NCBI GenBank assembly: GCA_900548285.1
Contig: URKE01000021.1
Span: forward strand, 1-29,070
DNA: 29,070 nucleotides
Source: an uncultured Eubacteriales bacterium
GTDB taxonomy: Bacteria; Bacillota; Clostridia; Christensenellales; Borkfalkiaceae
Direction: 5' to 3'
Position numbers and translations under genes: made by a program. Shown in pieces: positions 16,052-23,538 of the stretch (the first letter of the stretch is position 1; each line of letters starts with the position of its first letter). The notes under the pieces are model-generated. The model saw only the letters and a list, made by a program, of their open reading frames with translations. It was not told the DNA's origin and searched no databases.

Positions 16052-17101
16052 TTAAATTGCTTTCAGTTGCTCGGCGAACATTTCCGCGCTTGTCGCATAC
16101 CCGAATATTTCCCGCGGATAGTCGTTTACCCACGTTTCAACGGCTTTTATGCGCTTGTCGCTTATAGTGGAAAGGTCTGTGCCTTTCGGTATTAGTCGGC
16201 GTATTTCACGGTTTAACCGCTCGTTACTGCCGCGTTCGCAACTTGTGTACGGGTGGCAATAGTAAACGCTTGTACGCTTGCCGCCATAGATTGATTTTTC
16301 AAGCCCCTCGAAGTTGCTAAACTCAACGCCGTTATCAACGGTTATACTTTTGAACAGTTTACGGAATTGCTTTCCGTACCGCTTTTCAAGTTTATTCACA
16401 TAACGTACAACCGTTGCCGCCTTATGGTCGGGCATTTTGAACACGATTTCGTAACGTGTCAGCCGCTCGGTAAATGCAAGGATTGTTTCTTTCGTGCCTT
16501 GCTTGCCTATAACGCAGTCAATTTCCCAATGCCCGAATGTATCACGGGCGGCAATCTCGGCGGAGCGTTTCTCTATGCTCGTGCCTTTCGGTGGTCGTTT
16601 AATCGTCGCTTTTTGGTAATGCCGTTGTTTTAATTGCACGTCGCTCATTGTAATGCGCGTGAATATGTAGCCCGCACGGATATAGCGGTATAGCGTGGTT
16701 TTTGAAATTGTCGTGCGACAAGCCTTTTCACGCTTTATTCTGCCTAATGCGGCGCACGGGCTAATTTTTTCGTTAATTACGCGGTTTTCGATTTCCCGCA
16801 CAAGTTCATAATCGTTGCCGATTTTGAGGGGCGCACCGTGCGCAGATTGATTTAAGCGGTATTTGTATTCGGCTATATCCGCGCTGTATGCGGTTACTTG
16901 CTTATAATGCCGTTCGCCCCAATAGTCGGTATAACTGTACACCTTTTGCGTACATTGACCGCGCTTTAATTCGTTGTACACGGTTGCAAGGCACACGCCC
17001 AATAATTCGGCAATGCGCTTTTTTGAACAGCCCGATTTCAAATGATTTTCTATTTCGCGCCGTTGTGTAAGTGTTAAATCTTTCGTTCCTTTCCGTTTCA
17101 T
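16052..17101 (-). CDS. IS30-family transposase (candidate integrase of the element)
   Basis: 349 residues. N-terminal HTH (about 8-48: LTLTQRREIENHLKSGCS then IAELLGVCLATVYNELKRG) typical of IS30. The DDE catalytic core shows Asp195 (GHWEIDCVIG), Asp256 (SITVDNGVEF) and Glu294 (ERGSNERLNREIRR), the usual IS30 signature. Full length, no frameshift. A promoter (17128-17156) and AAAGGAACGG precede it. I could not find convincing IS-type terminal inverted repeats at either end of the gene, which suggests that it belongs to the larger element rather than being a separate insertion sequence. It lies at the downstream end, separated from rep by a terminator. Confidence 0.88.
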   Translation of the reverse strand: MKRKGTKDLTLTQRREIENHLKSGCSKKRIAELLGVCLATVYNELKRGQCTQKVYSYTDYWGERHYKQVTAYSADIAEYKYRLNQSAHGAPLKIGNDYELVREIENRVINEKISPCAALGRIKREKACRTTISKTTLYRYIRAGYIFTRITMSDVQLKQRHYQKATIKRPPKGTSIEKRSAEIAARDTFGHWEIDCVIGKQGTKETILAFTERLTRYEIVFKMPDHKAATVVRYVNKLEKRYGKQFRKLFKSITVDNGVEFSNFEGLEKSIYGGKRTSVYYCHPYTSCERGSNERLNREIRRLIPKGTDLSTISDKRIKAVETWVNDYPREIFGYATSAEMFAEQLKAI

Positions 17102-17127
17102 TGTCGTTACCGTTCCTTTATCGTTTA

Positions 17128-17156
17128 ATTCTAGTATATTTCCGCTTGAATTTCAA
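17128..17156 (-). promoter_or_regulatory. Promoter for the IS30-type transposase
   Basis: Minus strand TTGAAA (17151-17156), 17-nt spacer, TAGAAT (17128-17133). Confidence 0.55.
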
Positions 17157-17191
17157 ACGGTTTTAACCCCATTTTGAGGGCAAAGAGCATT

Positions 17192-17252
17192 ACGCGACAC
17201 CTTGTACTATACGAGCCGCCGCGCTGCGCGCGGCGGGTACAAGGTGTCGCGT
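17192..17252. other. Y-shaped double hairpin, candidate replication origin or packaging signal
   Basis: An outer perfect 16-bp stem (17192-17207 with 17237-17252) encloses an unpaired TATACGAG and an inner perfect 9-bp GC stem (17216-17224 with 17228-17236, loop TGC). It lies in the 361-nt gap between rep and the transposase. Filamentous phages keep origins and packaging hairpins in such a gap. Not a terminator: no T-run follows on either side. Confidence 0.6.
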
Positions 17253-17285
17253 TTCACCGACCGACAGACCGCTTTCAGCACACAA

Positions 17286-17330
17286 AAAAGGCGGCTTTCG
17301 CGCTAAATCGCTTGCGAAATGCCGCCTTTT
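17286..17330 (-). terminator. Terminator downstream of rep
   Basis: Ten-bp stem AAAAGGCGGC/GCCGCCTTTT (17286-17295 with 17321-17330) extended inside by TTTCG/CGAAA. On the minus strand it is followed by TTTTTTGTGTG. A further bulged hairpin ACACC(G)TATGTA/TACATAGGTGT lies at 17408-17432, just after the rep stop. Confidence 0.75.
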
Positions 17331-17462
17331 GATTTTGTTTTGCGGAAGTGAAAGCGAAGTGGAGCGCGTAACCGTGCTTTTTTCGGTTTTCAGACAAACG
17401 CAAAATACACCGTATGTATTACATAGGTGTAAGACCGTTGCTATTGTATTGTTTACGCCGCG

Positions 17463-18440
17463 TTATGCTACTGCGTAGCCGGATCGCGGCGGGTTGCAAA
17501 TCAAGTCTATTATTGACATTTGCTTATACTTGAAGTGCATTATATCGCGTTCCCAACTTATCACGTTATCGAAAAGTATGTATTTCGTGCCGAAGTCCTG
17601 CATTTCCGTTACTATTTCGTCAGCGTTCAATTTGCGGTATATTTCCGTCGGTATTCCTCTGCTGTAAACAATGCGTTCGCCCGTCTTGCCTATGTACTTT
17701 AACAAATAGTTTAGCGTTTGTCCGTGTTTCAGTTCCATTTCGTTTAATTCCTCGAAGTCGTTACGCCCGAAAGCCTTTTGAAAGAAGTCGTTTTCGTGTG
17801 TCGTTTGCATTTTGCCTTGTGCCGTGCTGTAATCTGTCTTTTCCGTTATCGTTCCTATAAGTTCGCCGTCGGGTATGTATAATAGCCCGTGGAAGTGTAG
17901 CCGCCCCGTTTCGGGCGCACACTCGAATACGCCCATATAACGCCATCCGCGCCGCGTATGTAAATTTGACAAGCATTTACGCAACTTGCGGCGGAACGTG
18001 TCCTCGTCGTGCTTATCGTCCGCATAAGTGAAAGTTACGAAGTAGTTCCACCGATTAAGGTTAGCCTTACGGCGAAAGCGTTTTTTACGGGCGTAGAGGT
18101 TGTGTAACTTGCGCTCGATTTTGTCCGCAATATACTTGTCTAACGCGGGGTAATCGGGGAACAGCAAGAGTATACCCGCCTTTATATACGCCGTCATTTC
18201 GTCGCCTTTCAAGCCGTCTTGCATAGCGGCGTTATAAAGGCTGTCAAAAAGAATGTCTATATCTTCGCGGCTGTGCTTATGCGGTACGGTTTTACATTTA
18301 CACCCGCACCGCGTAGCGATATAATGCCCGCCGTCGTGATATGTCTTGTAATACGGTTTTTTGGCGGGTTGTTCGGATTCGCCGAAAAAGAACGGGTTAA
18401 ATTCGCTGTCGGGTACGGGTATTAAGTTTGCATAGCTCAT
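17463..18440 (-). CDS. HUH rolling-circle replication initiator
   Basis: 325 residues. It should nick one strand at the origin and attach to the 5' end through a tyrosine. Seen: motif I FVTFTYAD (134-141); motif II GRLHFHGLLYIP with His182 and His184 binding the metal; motif III with Tyr245 and Tyr249 spaced by three residues around Lys248 (NYLLKYIGK). The Y-x3-Y arrangement is that of superfamily-I initiators such as phiX174 gpA. A Cys-rich patch (CGCKCK, 45-50) lies N-terminal. The start is set by GAGAGGTAAACAACA. Upstream lies copy A of the 235-nt structured element. A microvirus-type Rep would look similar, but the neighbours do not fit microviruses. Confidence 0.82.
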   Translation of the reverse strand: MSYANLIPVPDSEFNPFFFGESEQPAKKPYYKTYHDGGHYIATRCGCKCKTVPHKHSREDIDILFDSLYNAAMQDGLKGDEMTAYIKAGILLLFPDYPALDKYIADKIERKLHNLYARKKRFRRKANLNRWNYFVTFTYADDKHDEDTFRRKLRKCLSNLHTRRGWRYMGVFECAPETGRLHFHGLLYIPDGELIGTITEKTDYSTAQGKMQTTHENDFFQKAFGRNDFEELNEMELKHGQTLNYLLKYIGKTGERIVYSRGIPTEIYRKLNADEIVTEMQDFGTKYILFDNVISWERDIMHFKYKQMSIIDLICNPPRSGYAVA

Positions 18441-18461
18441 TGTTGTTTACCTCTCTGTTAT

Positions 18462-18696
18462 CGTTTGCTTGCGGGCTGTAAAGCCCCTTTCGCGGCATAA
18501 ACCGCCTACGGCTTTTTATTCCACGGTGGGCTTGACAGTCCGCATTTTCCGCAGTCCTTTCGCGCCGCCGAAAGCAACTCAAAAGGATAACCCCTTTTGG
18601 GTTGCTTTTCGTCTTTGCTATCGTACTACGGAAAACCGCGCACTTACCGTTGCGGTTGTCGTTGTTTCCTTTTGCCTCTGCAATCTAAAAGGATAG
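18462..18696 (-). repeat. 235-nt structured element, copy A
   Basis: Non-coding stretch that fills the gap between the assembly ATPase stop and the rep start. It matches copy B (25211-25445) over its full length. It can form four stems, including a 16-nt-arm helix (18471-18486 with 18528-18543) that is conserved by compensatory changes between the copies, a GAAAGCAAC/GTTGCTTTC-type hairpin and AACCGC/GCGGTT. The orientation is given as the direction of transcription. It could be a leader RNA or a single-stranded DNA origin. Confidence 0.8.
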
Positions 18697-18704
18697 CCCG
18701 TTTT

Positions 18705-18722
18705 TTGAAAGTGTACTTTCAA
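18705..18722. repeat. 18-nt palindrome, copy 2
   Basis: TTGAAAGTGTACTTTCAA; overlaps the stop codon of the assembly ATPase and directly precedes structured element A in the direction of transcription. Confidence 0.85.
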
Positions 18723-20899
18723 TTTTCGCCGCGCCTATCCGTCATACCGTTTAATAGGTCGCCGACAAAGTAACTGTTTTGTGCACCGAGTTCCGCGAAC
18801 GTCGCTTTTTCGGTTGCGTATTCCGCCAAATCGTCAATGCCGACGGGGGAGCGCAACGCCTTTTCCGTGAAGAAATCCGAAAAGCAGTCCGTAGAAAAAC
18901 GCTTGCTGTAAATCTTTTTCGACATTAGATAATACTTGTTTTCGTCAAGCGTTCCGTCCTGCGTTCCGCTTTCCACTTGCACCCGCAAACGGCAATACCC
19001 AAAGCGGTTATATATGCGCGTGTAGTAGTGGTGTATTTTCGCCGTCGCCGCTTTTAATAGGTACATAGGCAAAGTATTGTCCGAGCGCACAAAGCGGTAT
19101 TGATAATACAACCCCGCAAACTTGCCGAACAGCCAACTATACAGCAGTTCCGCAAGCGAGAAAAAAGGCATTGCAAGGCACGTTTCGCCGCTTTCGCGGA
19201 TATGGACTATTTCGCATAAGTCGCGGGCATCTGCACCCCAACTTTCGGGGCGTTGTTCGTCGGTTATTACCCGCACGAACGGGAAGTTATCTACCGTTGC
19301 GGAGTGGCGCACCATTTTCAACCAACTGTTGAATAAATCGTTCTTTTGATTTGTCGTTTCGTCTTTCTTTTTCTTTTCGGATAGTTCAAGACTGTTGCCG
19401 CGTTCCTTGCCGACCTCTGTTATTATGACAACGCCAAATTCAAAGTTATTCGCATTTACGTTGTTTTCAATGACCTTGCGCCCAAGCCGCAGACTGTCAA
19501 AGTCAAGTATATGAGCGTGGCGGGAATAACTTTCAAGCAAGCGGCTATCCCGTTTGAAAAAGTCTGCATTCCAGAGCGGGAAGTTGCCCAAGTCGGCAAG
19601 CACGCCGTCCACGCGCACGGAATAATTCGCTATGAGTAACGACGATTGTATTATATAGATAAAGTATAATTGTGCGTATGTTTCGATAATTTCCCACACG
19701 CCGACAACCTTTAATTTATCGTCGTATTCAAGCCCGTAACGCTCGTAATCGTAATTAAACAACCGCTTGCGTGTTTGCGCCTTTTCCCAACGTAGCCGCT
19801 TTTTCGCTATAAATTGTCGCACCGTCGCAAGGTTGTACACCTCATGATATTCCATAGCCCGCCGCAGTTCGTTTTCCAAATTGCACCACGGGAACGCGGG
19901 AAATTTCAAATCATTTTCAAGTATCTTTTCAAACGCCTTGTCGCGGAACATAACTTCTTGCGATAACGCCATATCCGTTATTGCCGTTGTCTTTTTCTTT
20001 CCCATAGTGCCGCAGACCATATATACGATAGGGCGGGCGTTGATAAACCCGCGGTTGCGCATTTCGTAATGATTAAGCCGCGCATACGCTATTTTTTTGC
20101 GGAACATATCCAACAGCACAAGCCCGATTATTACCCACGCCCACACGGGAATTGAAGTAAACGGCACGGAAAGGTCAAGAAACAGCTTGTACACTTGCCG
20201 ATAAATATTCGCCACGTCGAACGACATAACAAAGTAAAAGAAATACGCCAAAAATTCAAGGACGATCGTGCCCGCATTGAAGTAGAACAGCCACAACGTA
20301 AGCCATACCGCCCAATACGCTTTATGCGCTTTTATGAACGCCCAAAGCCCCGCAAGCCATTGCTTAACAGGGCGGTATGTATGAGCCGTGAGCCACTTAA
20401 ACGCTTTTAGCGGGCGGCTGTCCTTGTCGTAATCGTTGTTTTCCTTTTTTAAGTATCGTTTCAGATACACATACGCGGCAAGCACAAACTGCAATATGAT
20501 TATAAGCACCTTACAGAGTGTAAAAAGCAAATTGCCGAGGAACGATAAATAACCCGTGAAGTTATCCATTGTCGCCCATAGTTGCCAATAGCGCACCCAA
20601 TTACTTTGAAAGCCCGTCCAAGTATCGGGCAAAGGCGTAGAGGGCGCGGGCGTTTGCGTGAAGTCAAAAAAGGGTATTTTCGGCAAGTCGTTTACTGTCG
20701 GCATAATATTATGTGGTATGCCGAAAATCTCACAAAAGTAGTAACCTACCGAAAGCCCGAAATCGCGCCCGCCCTCTATGAGCCTACCGAGCGCACCCGA
20801 ATAGAGGAATACGCCGCAGAGGATAAACGCAAGCGTTATCGCTATGCAAATGATATGACGGTAATCAAACCGTTTCTTTTCGTTTCCGTTCGCGTTCAT
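18719..20899 (-). CDS. Multi-span P-loop ATPase, Zot/pI-like assembly protein
   Basis: 726 residues. Probable membrane ATPase for extrusion or secretion of the element's DNA. N-terminal half: hydrophobic spans at about 14-36, 121-147, 195-226 (one or two) and 250-266. C-terminal half is a cytoplasmic ATPase: a divergent Walker A CGTMGKKKTT (296-305), a Walker B-like FGVVIITEVGKERGN (488-502) and ITDEQRPESWGADARDL (545-561), which resembles the post-Walker-B segment of Zot/pI proteins. Classical pI has one span after the ATPase, so the layout here is reversed and longer. Start at 20899 chosen because GGGGTG precedes it and it overlaps the stop of the 30-residue ORF (ATGA). A coupling-type ATPase is the alternative. 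Confidence 0.6.
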   Translation of the reverse strand: MNANGNEKKRFDYRHIICIAITLAFILCGVFLYSGALGRLIEGGRDFGLSVGYYFCEIFGIPHNIMPTVNDLPKIPFFDFTQTPAPSTPLPDTWTGFQSNWVRYWQLWATMDNFTGYLSFLGNLLFTLCKVLIIILQFVLAAYVYLKRYLKKENNDYDKDSRPLKAFKWLTAHTYRPVKQWLAGLWAFIKAHKAYWAVWLTLWLFYFNAGTIVLEFLAYFFYFVMSFDVANIYRQVYKLFLDLSVPFTSIPVWAWVIIGLVLLDMFRKKIAYARLNHYEMRNRGFINARPIVYMVCGTMGKKKTTAITDMALSQEVMFRDKAFEKILENDLKFPAFPWCNLENELRRAMEYHEVYNLATVRQFIAKKRLRWEKAQTRKRLFNYDYERYGLEYDDKLKVVGVWEIIETYAQLYFIYIIQSSLLIANYSVRVDGVLADLGNFPLWNADFFKRDSRLLESYSRHAHILDFDSLRLGRKVIENNVNANNFEFGVVIITEVGKERGNSLELSEKKKKDETTNQKNDLFNSWLKMVRHSATVDNFPFVRVITDEQRPESWGADARDLCEIVHIRESGETCLAMPFFSLAELLYSWLFGKFAGLYYQYRFVRSDNTLPMYLLKAATAKIHHYYTRIYNRFGYCRLRVQVESGTQDGTLDENKYYLMSKKIYSKRFSTDCFSDFFTEKALRSPVGIDDLAEYATEKATFAELGAQNSYFVGDLLNGMTDRRGEN

Positions 20900-20988
20900 A
20901 ACCGACACCCCGTATATATAAAGTAGCCTATTACCGCCAACACCACTATACCGAGCAATACCCACAATAACCGTTTAATCGTTTTCAT
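20896..20988 (-). CDS. 30-residue single-span membrane peptide
   Basis: MKTIKRLLWVLLGIVVLAVI opens the peptide; it has a basic N-terminus, one hydrophobic span (about 7-26) and a short C-terminal tail with one Cys. Its stop overlaps the ATPase start by ATGA, indicating translational coupling. AAGGA lies 12 nt upstream. A longer frame to 21216 exists but would run through a palindrome and an RNA gene, so I reject it. Size and layout recall the 32-33 residue minor coat proteins pVII and pIX of Ff phages; this is inference from shape only. Confidence 0.6.
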   Translation of the reverse strand: MKTIKRLLWVLLGIVVLAVIGYFIYTGCRL

Positions 20989-21009
20989 TTTTCGTTTGCC
21001 GTCCTTTTT

Positions 21010-21027
21010 TTGAAAGTGTACTTTCAA
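21010..21027. repeat. 18-nt palindrome, copy 3
   Basis: TTGAAAGTGTACTTTCAA, identical to copy 2, located 22 nt upstream of the 30-residue ORF and next to the counter-oriented RNA gene. Confidence 0.85.
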
Positions 21028-21051
21028 TTTTCGTTTTCGTTGTAAAATCGT

Positions 21052-21080
21052 TTGACTTTTGCCGAAATACCCTTTATAAT
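21052..21080 (+). promoter_or_regulatory. Consensus promoter for a counter-oriented small RNA
   Basis: TTGACT (21052-21057), 17-nt spacer, TATAAT (21075-21080) on the plus strand, opposite to every recognised gene of the element. Confidence 0.8.
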
Positions 21081-21086
21081 AATTCT

Positions 21087-21170
21087 CGTGAGCGTCGGGT
21101 AATCTTCCGACCGTGATATTTAAATCCCACTCACAAGAGAGAGCAAAGAAATTTGCTCTCTTTATTTTTT
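21087..21170 (+). ncRNA. Candidate structured small RNA of about 85 nt
   Basis: It starts 7 nt after a consensus -10 box and ends in an intrinsic terminator. Predicted fold: outer stem GTGAG/CTCAC (21088-21092 with 21130-21134), inner stem GTCGG/CCGAC (21094-21098 with 21107-21111), then the terminator hairpin. No ORF with a ribosome binding site. It is antisense to the leader between the 119-residue gene and the 30-residue ORF and reaches the 3' end of the 119-residue gene. It may regulate the assembly genes or prime complementary-strand synthesis. Confidence 0.65.
21138..21170 (+). terminator. Rightward intrinsic terminator of the small RNA
   Basis: Ten-bp stem (21138-21147 with 21152-21161), GAAA loop, followed by TTATTTTTT. 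On the minus strand no T-run follows, so it works rightward only. It overlaps the last codons of the 119-residue gene. Confidence 0.8.
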
Positions 21171-21521
21171 CGGCTTGTTGGGTTTGTTTTTCGTAGTTAT
21201 TCTTGCCATATCCCATTTATTAAGCCGAGTATTTGTTTTGCCTAAATGCTTTTCTTTAATGGGTTTACCGCTTACAGTTTTACGAAAGGTTTTAACCTCA
21301 ACCCCGCTTGCCTTTGGTATGTCGGGGTATTTTTCTATGGGAATAAGATTTTGCTTTTTATTGCCGTCCTTATCGTATAATGAAGAAATACGCCGTACTG
21401 CCATATTTTCCTTATCATTACCCATAGAAACAACCCTACGCTTTTTACCTCTACCACCGACAAGCACTTTATCGTTAGTAATATAAACTTTGCCTTTTAT
21501 GTATTTCTTACGCCTTGCCAT
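21162..21521 (-). CDS. Basic 119-residue protein of unknown function
   Basis: Very Lys/Arg-rich (starts MARRKKYIKGKVYITN, contains GGRGKKRRVVSMGND, ends KNKPNKPKK). No signal peptide or membrane span, no family recognised. Such a basic small protein could bind DNA or the inner face of a virion. The start has a GAGGTAAATAAA ribosome binding site. It immediately follows the 473-residue surface protein (1-nt gap), so it belongs to the structural operon. Its last codons overlap the terminator of the counter-oriented RNA. Confidence 0.75.
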   Translation of the reverse strand: MARRKKYIKGKVYITNDKVLVGGRGKKRRVVSMGNDKENMAVRRISSLYDKDGNKKQNLIPIEKYPDIPKASGVEVKTFRKTVSGKPIKEKHLGKTNTRLNKWDMARITTKNKPNKPKK

Positions 21522-21522
21522 T

Positions 21523-22944
21523 TTATTTACCTCGCTTTTTCGTGCTTGATTTGCCTTTATTTACGTCGTTCTTTATGCCCTTGAATAGTGCACCTATCGC
21601 CTTAAAGGGGAGTAGTACAACCCACACCACAAAGCGGATAATGTACGGCAGAATGGGGGCAAGGATAATAAGCAAGAGTATAGCGGCAATTATGCCCAAT
21701 ATCCATTTAACGCGGCTATTTATTACTACTTTGTATGTTTCGTCATTTATAGGTTTATCACTACCCGTTTGCTTGTTATCTATCGTGCCGAGATTATATG
21801 TAACGCCGTCTGTTTCAAACTTTAAGCGCAATATAGTTACGTCGCCTACAAGCGTTGAAAATGAATAAGTAGTGCCGTTACCGCCGCCCAATGTATAATC
21901 CGTTTCAGCAAAGCGCAACACCCATTTTTTACCTTGTAATGCCGCTTTTCCTTCGTCAGTGATTTTATTTGCAACATTAACATCAAGTATCGCGCCTGAA
22001 TACACGTTTTGCGTTAAGTCGTTTTCGGCTATAAATTGTTCCGTTGTTTCTATCCTATCCCATTTATAAGTGCCAGCGAATAGCCCGCCGCCGTTATGTT
22101 CGACTTTATCCGTATATTTCAAATAGGCGTAATTATCTTGTTTTTCCTCAAACTTTTGATTTTCCCCGACAAATGCCGCAAACGTCCAAGAATAACGTTG
22201 ACTTGTATAATACACGTCGGCTTCAAGTAACTTGTCTATCGTCTTATCCGTATTAAACGCTACAAAATGACTGTCGCAAGCCCCGTTATACAACTTAAAG
22301 CCGTCATTATACCGTACAAAGCCTACGAATTTATCCGTAACGACGATTGTTTCTATATCCACGCAATTTACATACGGCTTGCCGTTTATTTCGCCGAAAC
22401 AATACTGTTTTGAAACGTTGTAGTTTACTTCGGTTACGGTGTTGCCGTCGCTTGCGGGTTTATCTATGCTTTCGTCAAACGGTCGGTATATGGAACTTAT
22501 CGCATAATAGCGGGTAGGCTCGGTTTTTACCGTAAAGTCTGACACTTTATATTTAAAGAAAACGCCGTTTGAATTAAGTTTTTGTAATTTGTAATTTATA
22601 AAACTTATATTATCGTTTATGGTAGTGGATATATTGATTGAACACGCCGCCAAATTTTTATTTTGTCCGCTCGGCTGATACACATAAACGAACAAATCTT
22701 TATCCGAACTTTCGGCAAGCTGTATTATTTGTAAACTATAATCGTCTGTTTTTTCGGGGTAGTTAGACGGCTTAAAACTGTTATCCTTTGTCAAATCGTC
22801 CAATACGTTTGTATAAACCGTATTAGCGGAAGTGGCGGCATAGACCGGTGCCATACCACCGCTCGCAAAAGCGGTGATTATGAAAAGCAATACGGCCAAC
22901 AAAGCCGCTATAAAATATGTAATTTTTTTATTTAACTTCGTCAT
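21523..22944 (-). CDS. Exported, C-terminally anchored surface protein (pIII-like candidate)
   Basis: 473 residues. Signal peptide 1 to about 36 (basic start, long hydrophobic core, APVYA cleavage context). A polar, Tyr/Asn/Thr-rich ectodomain follows. Near residues 413-445 lies a strongly hydrophobic stretch (WILGIIAAILLLIILAPILP and onward) that may cross twice, then a short basic cytoplasmic tail ending KSSTKKRGK. This is the layout of filamentous-phage adsorption proteins (pIII), exported and held by a C-terminal span until release. No sequence family recognised. Ribosome binding site AAGGCGGT overlaps the stop of the gene before it. Confidence 0.65.
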   Translation of the reverse strand: MTKLNKKITYFIAALLAVLLFIITAFASGGMAPVYAATSANTVYTNVLDDLTKDNSFKPSNYPEKTDDYSLQIIQLAESSDKDLFVYVYQPSGQNKNLAACSINISTTINDNISFINYKLQKLNSNGVFFKYKVSDFTVKTEPTRYYAISSIYRPFDESIDKPASDGNTVTEVNYNVSKQYCFGEINGKPYVNCVDIETIVVTDKFVGFVRYNDGFKLYNGACDSHFVAFNTDKTIDKLLEADVYYTSQRYSWTFAAFVGENQKFEEKQDNYAYLKYTDKVEHNGGGLFAGTYKWDRIETTEQFIAENDLTQNVYSGAILDVNVANKITDEGKAALQGKKWVLRFAETDYTLGGGNGTTYSFSTLVGDVTILRLKFETDGVTYNLGTIDNKQTGSDKPINDETYKVVINSRVKWILGIIAAILLLIILAPILPYIIRFVVWVVLLPFKAIGALFKGIKNDVNKGKSSTKKRGK

Positions 22945-22956
22945 AAGTTTACCGCC

Positions 22957-23526
22957 TTAAAAAATAATGTTACTGTCGGATAGGCGAAAAGTGCGTTTAC
23001 CGCCAAAAATGAATTTAACCGCCTTTCCCTTGCCGCTGAATGTAATCATATACGGAAATTCCGCATTGCCGTTTAACTTAATTTCCGCGCCGTCGTGTAA
23101 TTTTGAAAGCATACTTTCAATAGAAAAGTCTTGCGAACAGTCTATTAAAAAATAACCGTCCTGAATACTACTGTCCGTTACAAATAATTTTGTAAAATCG
23201 GTTTTTCCGAACGTATAAACCGTATTGCCGATTTCATATGTAAAATCTGTTTCGGGCGTAACATAGGAAGTTACCCGTATACTGTAAAATTCCGTTCCCC
23301 TTACCTTAAACCGGGCGTAGCCCTCGTTGGGTAAATCAACAGCATTAAGACCGTCGCTATATTTATAGTTGTTATACTCAACGCGAAAGGCGGGGTTGAT
23401 CAAATCTTCGATTTTCTCGCCCGCCTTTGTATATTTGAATATAAGACCGACGGCAAGAACAATTACAAGCAACGAAACTATCACAGTTATTACCGAACTT
23501 AAAACCTGCTTTTTCTTACCGCTCAT
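22957..23526 (-). CDS. N-terminally anchored exported protein, 189 residues
   Basis: One hydrophobic span at about 10-30 (VITVIVSLLVIVLAVGLIF) after MSGKKKQ, then a polar, probably beta-rich domain. No family recognised. It ends SDSNIIF, matching the SNLIF end of the preceding 367-residue protein, and in both cases the stop codon runs into the ribosome binding site TAAGGCGGT of the next gene. Copy 4 of the 18-nt palindrome lies inside this coding region. Likely a structural or surface protein. Confidence 0.65.
   Translation of the reverse strand: MSGKKKQVLSSVITVIVSLLVIVLAVGLIFKYTKAGEKIEDLINPAFRVEYNNYKYSDGLNAVDLPNEGYARFKVRGTEFYSIRVTSYVTPETDFTYEIGNTVYTFGKTDFTKLFVTDSSIQDGYFLIDCSQDFSIESMLSKLHDGAEIKLNGNAEFPYMITFSGKGKAVKFIFGGKRTFRLSDSNIIF
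23103..23120. repeat. 18-nt palindrome, copy 4
   Basis: TTGAAAGCATACTTTCAA, identical to copy 1, but located inside the coding region of the 189-residue protein (residues SIESMLSKL). Confidence 0.8.
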
Positions 23527-23538
23527 TTCGCCACCGCC

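Noticed and set aside
15900..17190. A stand-alone IS30 insertion sequence
   Set aside because: The only similar ends (around 15898 and 17150) share a loose GTTGAAA/GTTTGAAA motif and are too weak to call terminal inverted repeats.
17463..18440. Microvirus replication gene
   Set aside because: The Rep motifs would allow it, but no microvirus capsid or pilot protein is present, and surface-anchored proteins plus an assembly ATPase fit filamentous phages better.
20896..21216. 106-codon frame ending in the 30-residue membrane peptide
   Set aside because: The extra N-terminal part is translated from the 18-nt palindrome and the counter-oriented RNA gene and has no ribosome binding site.
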